The translations under genes and the position numbers were made by a program. A stretch of DNA of 28,439 nt from the NCBI GenBank assembly GCA_003640335.1, contig RBKG01000236.1, forward strand, positions 1-28,439. Reading direction: 5' to 3'. Within the stretch, counting starts at the first letter, position 1, and the number at the start of each line of letters is the position of its first letter. Origin of the DNA: Porphyromonas sp. Lineage in GTDB: Bacteria; Bacteroidota; Bacteroidia; Bacteroidales; Porphyromonadaceae. The notes below the pieces were generated by a model. That model ran no database searches, had not been told where the DNA came from, and was given only the letters and a program-made list of their open reading frames with translations. Below are positions 17,846-25,661 of this stretch, piece by piece.

Positions 17846-19960
17846 TTATAGTTTTATACGTAATGTTCCGCCAAAGTGAAGAGGAGTACCCTTCTGTGCA
17901 AAATTAAATCCTCGACTATTGAATTGATAGGCACTATACTTAGTATCTAACAGATTACGCCCCCATAACTCTAAGCTATAGCCCTTGCTTTGGAAGCTAA
18001 TCTGTGCATCTAATAAGTTATAGAAACTCTGCTTCTGTGTATTGGCATTATCCCAATAAATATCACCCAAGCCTCTATACTGAGCACCTATCTTAACCTC
18101 TTCAAAGCATTTCATACCTGTTTTAATTGTATAACTAGCAGCTGCTGATAGAGTCTGACGAGGAACCTGTGGGATATAGTTACCATCATGAGATATATAC
18201 TTCTTGGCCGAAGCATTGTATTCATCATACTTTTCAAAGGTTGCTTTGGTATAACCGTATGAGAATGCTAAGTATATGGGGTCAGTTGGGCGATATGATA
18301 CAGATAGTTCAGCCCCCATACTTTTTGAGTGACCTGCATTAGTTATCTTATGCCCCAATTGGGTTACAAGTGATTGGGTAATCTGTTGCTGTTTCCAATC
18401 AATATAGAAGACTGAGGCATCTACTTGTAAGCGACCGTTCAACCAATAAAGATGTGAACCCAATTCGTAATTCCAACTATACTCAGGGGCATAACTCTGC
18501 TCGCTAGGATTATCAAACTGAAGATTAAAACCTCCAGACTGATACCCTCTCTGCAATGCAGCATAAACTCTATGCTCCTGTCCTAATCTGTATGAGAGAG
18601 AGAACTTAGGAGTAAATTGTTGGAAAGATTTGAAATAAGGATATTCTTTACTTTCCATCTTGCCACCTGCGAGATAGTTTGTTGTCTGAGAATTAAGTAT
18701 TTGCTTGCTCCATTCCCATTCATAACGTAACCCAAGTTCAGCGATCAACCTATCTGTCAGTTTATAGGTAGACTGGTGATAGAGAGCTAACGTTGAATTA
18801 GGTTCATAGTAGTCATAACGAACTCTTTGGTTAGCTCTAGGTAGCATCTTGATTTTATTATCTACAACTCTATCTGCAACAGTACTGAAGCCATATACAC
18901 CGGTAACCCATGAATAGCGTCCATAAGTCTGGCTAAAGTTAATTTCCTGTGTTATAGAGTTACGCTTAGTCTGCAATGATGATGTAATGGCATCCATAGG
19001 CATAAAATCTTGGTCCATTAGCATATCATCACTTAAGTGCTGATAACTTGTTCCACTCTTGAACATCAAGCCACTATTCCAGACTTTTTGAAGACTCAGC
19101 CCTAATGTAACAAGATTACGAAGATAAGTCCCTTGACCATCATAATTTACATCCCCAACAGTACCATCCTTTGCAACCAATGCATAAGGATAGCCTCCTT
19201 GTTTCTTACGCTGATACTGGGCAAAGAAATTGGCGTTCCAGCCTCTATTGCTGTATTGAAGACCAAATTTAGCAGAGTAATTATCTCCCTTATCTACTAG
19301 ATTTCCGTTAAACTTATTCTCGTAATAACCACCTTTATGCTGATAACTCAATGCTGCAGATACTCCCCACTTATCGTTAATAGCTTGATAGCTCTGAGCA
19401 TTTAATCCGAAGAGTCCATAATTCCCAGCAAATAAATTGATATTAGTCATTTGCTTTACATCAAGTGGCTTGTACGTTGTTAGGTTTATAATTCCTCCCA
19501 TAGCTCCTCTACCATAAAGAGTACCTTGTGGTCCTCTTAAAACTTCGATAGAGCGGACATCACTATAATCCATATCTAGAGATTCTCCATCAATAAGAGG
19601 TACCCCATCACTATAGAAGCCAATCATATTTACTCTACGTGAACCAATGCCTCGTATAAAAATAGGAGTAGACCTAGATGAGCCAAAATCAGGAATATAG
19701 ACATTAGGAATATGCGCATTGATGTCTCTGATACTTTGAAATTGTGTTTGCTCTAGGAAGCTCTTACCTAAAAGACTAACACTAATCGGAAGTTCTCGTT
19801 TTAGTGCTGTCGTCTTAGTGGCAGTAACTGTGAACTCATCTAATCGCTCTCCTAATCTAAGAGAGTCAATTTGCTCTGCATGCACAGATATAGAGGGCAA
19901 CAATAAAGCAGATACAACTAATGTACGCTTAACCCAACTATGAGATATAATACTATTCAT
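17846..19960 (-). CDS. TonB-dependent outer-membrane receptor, siderophore type
   Basis: A 704-residue outer-membrane receptor that takes up a ligand using TonB energy. It has a signal peptide (positive WVKR, hydrophobic 13-25, probable cleavage after SVHA at residue 28), a TonB-box-like segment DEFTVTATK at 41-49, and a plug domain containing FIRGIGSRR, IGFYSDGVP and VLRGPQGTLYGRGAMGGIIN. The rest is a 22-strand-type barrel rich in aromatic repeats. There is no N-terminal carboxypeptidase-like domain and no SusD partner, so it is not SusC-like; it resembles ferric-siderophore receptors. It is cotranscribed with the downstream MFS permease (10-base gap). The ligand cannot be told from the sequence. 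Confidence 0.92.
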   Translation of the reverse strand: MNSIISHSWVKRTLVVSALLLPSISVHAEQIDSLRLGERLDEFTVTATKTTALKRELPISVSLLGKSFLEQTQFQSIRDINAHIPNVYIPDFGSSRSTPIFIRGIGSRRVNMIGFYSDGVPLIDGESLDMDYSDVRSIEVLRGPQGTLYGRGAMGGIINLTTYKPLDVKQMTNINLFAGNYGLFGLNAQSYQAINDKWGVSAALSYQHKGGYYENKFNGNLVDKGDNYSAKFGLQYSNRGWNANFFAQYQRKKQGGYPYALVAKDGTVGDVNYDGQGTYLRNLVTLGLSLQKVWNSGLMFKSGTSYQHLSDDMLMDQDFMPMDAITSSLQTKRNSITQEINFSQTYGRYSWVTGVYGFSTVADRVVDNKIKMLPRANQRVRYDYYEPNSTLALYHQSTYKLTDRLIAELGLRYEWEWSKQILNSQTTNYLAGGKMESKEYPYFKSFQQFTPKFSLSYRLGQEHRVYAALQRGYQSGGFNLQFDNPSEQSYAPEYSWNYELGSHLYWLNGRLQVDASVFYIDWKQQQITQSLVTQLGHKITNAGHSKSMGAELSVSYRPTDPIYLAFSYGYTKATFEKYDEYNASAKKYISHDGNYIPQVPRQTLSAAASYTIKTGMKCFEEVKIGAQYRGLGDIYWDNANTQKQSFYNLLDAQISFQSKGYSLELWGRNLLDTKYSAYQFNSRGFNFAQKGTPLHFGGTLRIKL

Positions 19961-19986
19961 ACAATTCGTTTTTTATTTTAACGACA

Positions 19987-19994
19987 CAAAAGTA
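19987..19994 (-). promoter_or_regulatory. -7 promoter element for the TonB receptor operon
   Basis: The minus strand reads TACTTTTG, matching TAnnTTTG, 26 bases before the ATG. No clear -33 box and no recognisable Fur-type operator is seen in 19961-20106, which holds nothing else. Confidence 0.45.
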
Positions 19995-20106
19995 CAATCA
20001 AACTGAACTTTAGTAGATAATACCTTCTACCCTTACATCAGCAATCAGATTAAAGAACTATATATCCAATCAGTTATAATACAATATATTAAAACCACAA
20101 AAGAAA

Positions 20107-20142
20107 GAGTATCGACTAGCAAAACTATGCTAATCGATACTC
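20107..20142 (-). terminator. Rho-independent terminator after gldH
   Basis: Arms 20107-20121 and 20128-20142 pair over 15 positions around a 6-base loop; the one exception is a G.U wobble on the minus strand. The minus strand continues TTTCTTTTGTGG. It lies 60 bases past the gldH stop and closes the DUF4837-pdxA-ricT-gldH run. Confidence 0.8.
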
Positions 20143-20202
20143 CATTATTGAAGTTTTTAGCCTCATTACAAGATAAGGCTTGTCATAATATATTGTCTTT
20201 AA

Positions 20203-20679
20203 TTACTCTTGAAGTTTGAACCCTATTAAAGTAATCCCCTGAATACCTTTAGCTTTGCTTTGAGCAAAACTAAAACGATAAAGACCAGGATTATCTATAT
20301 AAATTGGATTAGCCAAGCGTGCATTTACTTCATGAGAGACGAGACCAAACTTCTGCCACAAACCAGGTTTCTCTGCAAAGACTATAGGCACTGTCGTGTG
20401 ATAAACTTCCTTGCCTTGAATACTCTCAACAGCTAAGTCTAGTTTTGCTGACATCTGTTCAGTGTCATTATTATGCAAAACTAGTAGGTCAATCTTATAA
20501 GACCTGTGTCCTTGCTCCACCAATATAAGCTCAGAAATTTTCTTCCCTTGTGCAAACGTTTGAGCATCTACCTCAATCATTGTCCACGATGTAGCAGAGC
20601 TATCTAAAAACTGACAAGCAGATAAAAAGGTCATTAGTAAACCTACACATATAGGTTTTAAGACTTTAATCCTGAGCAT
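20203..20679 (-). CDS. gldH: GldH-family lipoprotein
   Basis: Predicted outer-membrane or periplasm-facing lipoprotein of the GldH family, needed for gliding in Flavobacterium but also widespread in non-gliding Bacteroidota. The start ATG 20677-20679 is chosen because it opens a lipoprotein signal peptide directly: Lys/Arg-bearing N-terminus, hydrophobic VGLLMTF, and lipobox LSAC with Cys22. This gives 158 residues, the usual length. A longer in-frame ORF reaching 20802 would run 137 bases into ricT and is not supported. The C-terminus YRFSFAQSKAKGIQGITLIGFKL matches the family pattern in two parts, the YxF strand and GI..IG. The ATG overlaps the ricT end by 14 bases. A terminator follows. 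Confidence 0.85.
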   Translation of the reverse strand: MLRIKVLKPICVGLLMTFLSACQFLDSSATSWTMIEVDAQTFAQGKKISELILVEQGHRSYKIDLLVLHNNDTEQMSAKLDLAVESIQGKEVYHTTVPIVFAEKPGLWQKFGLVSHEVNARLANPIYIDNPGLYRFSFAQSKAKGIQGITLIGFKLQE

Positions 20680-21871
20680 TCTTGTTTTCAGATCGATTAT
20701 CTCTCCTATTTCTATTAGGGCGCTTTTGTTGTTCTCCGTCCGGACGCGGTCCATTATTACGGAAACGTTTTCCATTTCCTCTATTACCCATTTTCTTATC
20801 AAAACGAGTTAGACTATTATCCGAAAGAATATCCTTAGGCTTCTCCTGAGGACGCTTACGCTCGTCATTGAAATCCAAAGTATCAGGAATTTCGCCTCTC
20901 TCATTCAGTTTGATTACATCAAAGGCACGCTTAGCATCAATAGTTACAAGCTCTTTAGGGAATGTCGGAGATAAACTATAGGTAATCATACGACCAAAGT
21001 TATCTGTCTTGAAGTGGAAGTATTTACCCTTCTTTGTTTCCAGAACTACTTCTCTACTTGGCAAGGTCTTTTGTGCCTCTACATAAGCATTAACCTCATA
21101 ATTCATACAGCACTTAAGCTTACCGCACATACCTGTTAGCTTCTGAGGATTGAGAGACAAATCTTGTATGCGAGCTGCATTAGTATTGACTGAGACAAAA
21201 TTACTCATCCAGCTAGAACAGCACAGTTCACGACCACAAGGACCAATCCCTCCAATACGCCCAGCTTCCTGCCTTGCTCCGATTTGCTTCATCTCAATCT
21301 TCACATGAAACGTATCCGCAAGAACCCTAATTAATTGGCGGAAGTCAACTCTGCCATCAGCGATATAATAAAAGATAGCCTTATTACCATCCCCCTGATA
21401 CTCAACATCACCGATTTTCATATCTAGCCCTAACCCTTCTGCGATTTGACGAGCTTGTATCATCGTTGGCTCTTCTAACTTGCGCGCTTCATTCCAGCGG
21501 TCAATATCTCCTGGTTTGGCTATTCTATAAATGCGAGGAGGCTCTCCTCTATCAGGTCTCCACCGATGACGCTTCATAGCTAGCTCAACAAGTTTACCCG
21601 TCAAGGTAACTACACCAATATCATGACCAGGTGATGCTTCGACAGCAACTATATCACCTTTTGACAATTCTATATCCTCACTATTAAGATAATAGCCTTT
21701 ACGAGTATTCTTAAATTGAACTTCTACAAATTTTGTAGACTGCAAGGATTCTGGTATATCATGTAACCAATCGTAACTACTATGCTTCTGAGCTGAACAG
21801 CCTTTACAGCCCTTACCACTCATAGCACAGCAACCTTGATTAGCCTTTATCGTTGTATATAATAATGACAT
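20666..21871 (-). CDS. ricT: RicT/YaaT-like PSP1 domain protein
   Basis: PSP1 C-terminal domain protein of the RicT (YaaT) family. In Bacillus, RicT with RicA and RicF binds Fe-S clusters and steers RNase Y processing; the role in Bacteroidota is not settled. The 401-residue protein has an N-terminal cysteine cluster (CC at 14-15, GKGCKGC at 19-25) and the family-defining CGRELCC and CGKLKCCMNYE blocks, near 216 and 252. From about 355 the tail is low-complexity and basic, rich in Arg, Asn and Gly, suggesting nucleic-acid contact. It starts 18 bases after pdxA and overlaps gldH by 14. An alternative start at Met17 (21823) would remove the first cysteine pair. Confidence 0.87.
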   Translation of the reverse strand: MSLLYTTIKANQGCCAMSGKGCKGCSAQKHSSYDWLHDIPESLQSTKFVEVQFKNTRKGYYLNSEDIELSKGDIVAVEASPGHDIGVVTLTGKLVELAMKRHRWRPDRGEPPRIYRIAKPGDIDRWNEARKLEEPTMIQARQIAEGLGLDMKIGDVEYQGDGNKAIFYYIADGRVDFRQLIRVLADTFHVKIEMKQIGARQEAGRIGGIGPCGRELCCSSWMSNFVSVNTNAARIQDLSLNPQKLTGMCGKLKCCMNYEVNAYVEAQKTLPSREVVLETKKGKYFHFKTDNFGRMITYSLSPTFPKELVTIDAKRAFDVIKLNERGEIPDTLDFNDERKRPQEKPKDILSDNSLTRFDKKMGNRGNGKRFRNNGPRPDGEQQKRPNRNRRDNRSENKNAQD

Positions 21872-21889
21872 TAATATTTTTAATATGGG

Positions 21890-22999
21890 TTAGTAGCTTT
21901 CTTCTGATGACAAGTCTAAGCTCTCATCATCTCTACCTTTATTGAAATAAACCCGTCTTAGTGGGTTTCTGTTTGCCCATTCGTAGTTACGTCTTGAGCG
22001 TAATATATCTATCCCCGTATATATCGCCTGCCTAAAAGAAGTAGGAGAAGCTATACCTTGCCCTGCAATATCATAACCCGTTCCATGGTCGGGAGAAGTA
22101 CGGACAATACTCAAACCTAGTGTTACATTGACACCTTCATCCATGTACAAAGTCTTGAATGGGGCTAGTCCTTGGTCATGATACATAGCCACTACTCCAT
22201 CAAAACTATTCACTCTGCCACTAGCCCAAAAACCATCAGCCGAATATGGACCAAATACAATATGCCCTTGCTCAAATAACTTATCAATGGTTGGTTTAAT
22301 AAGTTCTAATTCTTCTCTCCCAATGACACCATTATCTCCAGCATGAGGGTTTAGTGCTAGCAATGCAATTCTAGGCTTAACAATACCAAAGTCTTGTATC
22401 AATCCTTGCTCCAGCATCTTCACTTTTTGGGTAATCAACTCCTCCGTAAGAGTCACTGAAACTGCATTTAATGGAATATGGTCTGTAACAAGAGCAACCC
22501 TACAATCGCCAGCACACATAAGCATAAGGCTTTGCTTATCACCTCGACAAGCTTTTGCTTCCAAATACTGAGTATGACCTGGATAGGGAAACAAATCCTT
22601 AGGCATGACACTCTTGTTGATTGGTCCTGTTACCAGCAAATCTGCTGCTCCGGAGAGTACACACTTAGTTGCCTCCTCTAAAGCCCAGAAAGCTAGCTGA
22701 CCAGCTAGCTCTGTTGGTTTACCTGGCTCTACTACAACCTCACGAGTTTGAGCCACCTCTATCAGATTAACCTTGTCCTCCTTTACTTGAGATAGAGAGG
22801 AGATAGAAACCCAATTTTGAGTATCTATAGATAAGGAATTAGCCCAATACTCAAACGCAGATTTTGTTCCAAATACGATTGGGGTAAAAAGTTCCAATAT
22901 GCGCTCTTCCGAGAAGAGTTTAAGCAAAATCTCCCAACTTACGCCATTGATATCCCCTTGGCTTATAGCTACGCGTATCTTCTTTTCTTTTCTTTCCAT
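21890..22999 (-). CDS. pdxA: 4-hydroxythreonine-4-phosphate dehydrogenase
   Basis: NAD-dependent oxidation of 4-phosphohydroxy-threonine in the deoxyxylulose-5-phosphate-dependent route to pyridoxal phosphate. The 369-residue protein holds the three metal-binding histidines of the family, His174 (VTDHIPL), His219 (NPHAGDNG) and His274 (MYHDQGLAPFK), and the substrate motifs TGPINKSVM at 124-132 and PYPGHTQYLE. A short charged extension follows the last conserved segment. It lies 10 bases after the DUF4837 gene and 18 before ricT, so it is an internal operon gene. pdxJ is not in the window. Confidence 0.96.
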   Translation of the reverse strand: MERKEKKIRVAISQGDINGVSWEILLKLFSEERILELFTPIVFGTKSAFEYWANSLSIDTQNWVSISSLSQVKEDKVNLIEVAQTREVVVEPGKPTELAGQLAFWALEEATKCVLSGAADLLVTGPINKSVMPKDLFPYPGHTQYLEAKACRGDKQSLMLMCAGDCRVALVTDHIPLNAVSVTLTEELITQKVKMLEQGLIQDFGIVKPRIALLALNPHAGDNGVIGREELELIKPTIDKLFEQGHIVFGPYSADGFWASGRVNSFDGVVAMYHDQGLAPFKTLYMDEGVNVTLGLSIVRTSPDHGTGYDIAGQGIASPTSFRQAIYTGIDILRSRRNYEWANRNPLRRVYFNKGRDDESLDLSSEESY

Positions 23000-23009
23000 C
23001 GAGATGTTA

Positions 23010-24065
23010 TTAGAAACTCTTGCTATAAGTCGTAGAGAGGATTAGTTTAGGGTCAAATTTTTTGATATCACTTGGGCGCACAGAGTAAAGAGTAGCTTCC
23101 ATAGCTCGTACAAGATTTAACTTATCTTCGTTAGGTTTATATACAAACGTATCAAAGACATAAACTAAACCGTCTTTCTCATTATGTAGAGCTTGCAACA
23201 CAAATGGACCACCCATCATAGCACCACCTTCCATTTGCCAAAGTCCACGTAATTCTCCTCTATATGCCTCATCTGGTAGTGTCACCTTACGATATACCCA
23301 GCCTGTCTTAACGGTACTTGGATAGGTACCATCAAACTCACCCGGTATATTAGCCTTAAGGACAGAGTCTCGAACTTCAATCAACCTATCAACAAAGAGG
23401 TCTTTCTTATTCTTGTATGGAAAAGTATAAACCAGCAAATCATGTCTACCTCCCATTTGCGCATTACTAAACCATAAGAAATTCTTACCAACTTTAGAGC
23501 TACGTATATCGTGAGGCACATTTATACGATAATGAAACATACTGTCAACTTTCTCTTCAACAAGCTTGCTGTAAGTTTCCTCAACATTACATCCAAAACG
23601 ATAGAGTTCATGTCTCACAAACAAGTTGGAAACAGATTCTTGATTCTGCTTCATATAGCTTGCTAGAGAATCCAAGCTGGGCGTATTTAATGTTACAACG
23701 AGTTGCCCATCAGCCCACTCATTATAGGTATATTTAACTGTGGATTTACTGAAACGGGTGCTATCCACATCAACCATCAAGATATTTCTAGCTCTCTGCA
23801 TCATACCATCAAAACTTGTTTTAGGTACTCGGCTAGTAATCTTCAGCTGACTTTCCTCTTGAGGTAGTCCTGAGGCCGGTTTACTCAACACATCTATCAG
23901 ACTATAAGTTTGTTGAGTTTCAAACAAGGGTCCATCCATTACTAACATAACCTCTCCAGGACGACCGCTTGCTTGTATCATCTTGGCTACACTAGAGCTA
24001 TTGCAAGCCCCCATAAAAAGAGACATTGCCGATAATCCTAGCGCTTTAACCGATATATTATTCAT
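23010..24065 (-). CDS. DUF4837 family lipoprotein
   Basis: A 351-residue predicted lipoprotein of a Bacteroidota family of unknown function (DUF4837). The signal peptide ends in a lipobox FMGAC with Cys21. Family-like stretches follow: ASGRPGEVMLV at 32-42, the central RHELYRFGCNVEET, and GELRGLWQMEGGAMMGGPF near 268-286. No enzymatic motif is apparent and there are no further membrane segments. It heads the DUF4837-pdxA-ricT-gldH run with a TATCTTTG -7 box 33 bases upstream. The pairing with a second lipoprotein (GldH) at the operon end suggests an envelope role, which is an inference only. Confidence 0.85.
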   Translation of the reverse strand: MNNISVKALGLSAMSLFMGACNSSSVAKMIQASGRPGEVMLVMDGPLFETQQTYSLIDVLSKPASGLPQEESQLKITSRVPKTSFDGMMQRARNILMVDVDSTRFSKSTVKYTYNEWADGQLVVTLNTPSLDSLASYMKQNQESVSNLFVRHELYRFGCNVEETYSKLVEEKVDSMFHYRINVPHDIRSSKVGKNFLWFSNAQMGGRHDLLVYTFPYKNKKDLFVDRLIEVRDSVLKANIPGEFDGTYPSTVKTGWVYRKVTLPDEAYRGELRGLWQMEGGAMMGGPFVLQALHNEKDGLVYVFDTFVYKPNEDKLNLVRAMEATLYSVRPSDIKKFDPKLILSTTYSKSF

Positions 24066-24098
24066 TTTGATTTAGTCTATTATATAAGTAATTGTGCT

Positions 24099-24106
24099 CA
24101 AAGATA
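24099..24106 (-). promoter_or_regulatory. -7 promoter element for DUF4837-pdxA-ricT-gldH
   Basis: The minus strand reads TATCTTTG, a full TAnnTTTG match, 33 bases before the ATG and just downstream of the purE terminator. No -33 box is evident. Confidence 0.5.
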
Positions 24107-24159
24107 AACATTTTACTTGAGCTACTTATCGTTAGATTACCCCCAATAAAATAAGACTA

Positions 24160-24199
24160 AGGGCTGTACTCCTATATCTATGAATAGGAATACAGCCCT
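24160..24199 (-). terminator. Rho-independent terminator after purE
   Basis: Arms 24160-24175 and 24184-24199 pair over 16 positions around an 8-base loop, with one G.U wobble on the minus strand. The minus strand continues TAGTCTTATTTTATTGGGG. It lies about 20 bases past the purE stop and separates the polyphosphate operon from the DUF4837 operon. Confidence 0.82.
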
Positions 24200-24220
24200 C
24201 AAATACAGTGTAAGCAATTA

Positions 24221-24733
24221 TCAATTTGTCTTAAACTTATATTCTAGCTTAGATAAATCCTCATTAGCCTTAACAACCTTTGTTTTGAGAGACTCTTTAT
24301 ATGCTTCTAAACGAGCATATAATTCAGGGTTGTTCGTTGCTATCATCTGAACAGCAAGAATAGCTGCATTCTCAGCTGCATTAATACCAACAGTAGCTAC
24401 GGGTATACCTGGAGGCATTTGAACCATTGCCAACAGAGCATCTAAACCTTCTAAGCTACTCTTAATCGGTACTCCGATAACTGGAATTGTTGTCATCGAG
24501 GCAATGACGCCACACAAATGTGCAGCCATGCCAGCAGCTCCAATAATAACTTTAATACCTCTTTCATGAGCACCTTTAGCAAATGCTTCAACTTCGGCTG
24601 GAGTACGATGAGCAGAAAGTGCAAGAATTTCAAAAGGGATTTCTAAGGCATCAAGTCTTGCTGCGGCTTTTTCCATAATAGGCAAATCGCTCGTACTGCC
24701 CATTATGATACTTACAAGTGGATTCTTGGACAT
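24221..24733 (-). CDS. purE: N5-carboxyaminoimidazole ribonucleotide mutase (PurE)
   Basis: Purine synthesis: moves the carboxylate of N5-CAIR to C4 (class I), or carboxylates AIR directly (class II). The 170-residue protein has the phosphate-binding GSTSDLP at 12-18, catalytic His42 in SAHRTP, and the conserved GAAGMAAHLCG, KSSLEGLDALLAMVQMPPG and AAENAAILA segments. These features favour the class I bacterial mutase. It begins 7 bases after ppx and ends the operon before a terminator. purK is not adjacent. The last 20 or so residues are charged and probably form a helix. Confidence 0.96.
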   Translation of the reverse strand: MSKNPLVSIIMGSTSDLPIMEKAAARLDALEIPFEILALSAHRTPAEVEAFAKGAHERGIKVIIGAAGMAAHLCGVIASMTTIPVIGVPIKSSLEGLDALLAMVQMPPGIPVATVGINAAENAAILAVQMIATNNPELYARLEAYKESLKTKVVKANEDLSKLEYKFKTN

Positions 24734-24740
24734 AATAGAA

Positions 24741-25661
24741 TTATATAATAGGTGTCGTTATAGAATGCTGTTCTTTATATATGCTTTCGATAATGCCGTC
24801 AGAAAGACCTTTTGTTGGTACAATTATCTTTTCGCAACAGATAATACGCCCTACTAACAAAAATATCTCTGCAGCTGGAATAATTACATCAGCTCTATCT
24901 GGTTTTAAGCGAAAACGTATCATGCGTTCTTCACTAGTATATTTCACCAATTCATCGTAGACGCCTTGCAAATTTGCATACTTCAAGGAATTTACCTTTG
25001 CTCGCTCTGCTGGAGCTCCCAAACGAAGCAATTTATTGATATTACCTCCAGAACCAACAACCTGAACCTCGCCATAGCTCTCCTTTATCTGTGCTAAGTA
25101 AGACTCAAATAATCGAACTTCTTCCTGTTCAACCTTTCCACTTAATTGTCTAATCGTACCTATATTAAATGAATGCGATTGGAGTAGTTCTCCATGTTGG
25201 ACAAGATTAAGTTCAGTGCTACCTCCACCAACATCTACATACAAAAAAGTTGCCTCAGAGTCTATATCAGCGCCATTGATAAGGTCTTGACTGATAAGCT
25301 GAGCTTCCTCTCGCCCACTAATAATCTCAATCTTAATTCCAACCTCCTCTTCTATAGCCTGTACAAGCTCTAAGCCATTATCAGCATCACGCATAGCACT
25401 CGTAGCGCAAGCACGGTAATTAGACACATCATAAATCTCCATCAGCTCCTTATAAGCCCTCATAAGAGATATTAGTTTCTTACTCTTCTTCTTACCTATG
25501 CGCCCCTTCATAAAGGCGTCTTCTCCAAGACGTATAGGGACTCTCACAAGTTGCACCTTGCTAAGCAACTCCTCTGAAGATTCATCATTTAGACACTTGA
25601 TTAAGAGGCGAACAGCATTAGAACCTATATCTATCCCTGCATAGTGAATCTTATCCTTCAT
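24741..25661 (-). CDS. ppx: Ppx/GppA family phosphatase (exopolyphosphatase)
   Basis: Releases phosphate from polyphosphate ends, or hydrolyses pppGpp; the family does both. The 306-residue protein is the short form, with only the two actin-like ATPase domains and no C-terminal HD-like domain. Motifs: IDIGSNAVRLL at 10-20, TSAMRDADN at 87-95, SGREEAQL at 115-122 with the likely catalytic Glu, and VDVGGGSTEL at 142-151. Its ATG lies inside the last codons of ppk1, an 11-base overlap, so the kinase and phosphatase are translationally coupled. That favours polyphosphate over pppGpp as the main substrate, which is an inference. Confidence 0.9.
   Translation of the reverse strand: MKDKIHYAGIDIGSNAVRLLIKCLNDESSEELLSKVQLVRVPIRLGEDAFMKGRIGKKKSKKLISLMRAYKELMEIYDVSNYRACATSAMRDADNGLELVQAIEEEVGIKIEIISGREEAQLISQDLINGADIDSEATFLYVDVGGGSTELNLVQHGELLQSHSFNIGTIRQLSGKVEQEEVRLFESYLAQIKESYGEVQVVGSGGNINKLLRLGAPAERAKVNSLKYANLQGVYDELVKYTSEERMIRFRLKPDRADVIIPAAEIFLLVGRIICCEKIIVPTKGLSDGIIESIYKEQHSITTPII

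Noticed and set aside
19961..20106. A Fur-type operator before the TonB receptor
   Set aside because: An AT-rich stretch is present but no inverted repeat resembling a Fur box could be found.
20680..20802. A longer gldH start inside ricT
   Set aside because: It would put about 41 residues before a clear lipoprotein signal peptide and overlap ricT by 137 bases; the start at 20679 puts the lipobox at residue 22.
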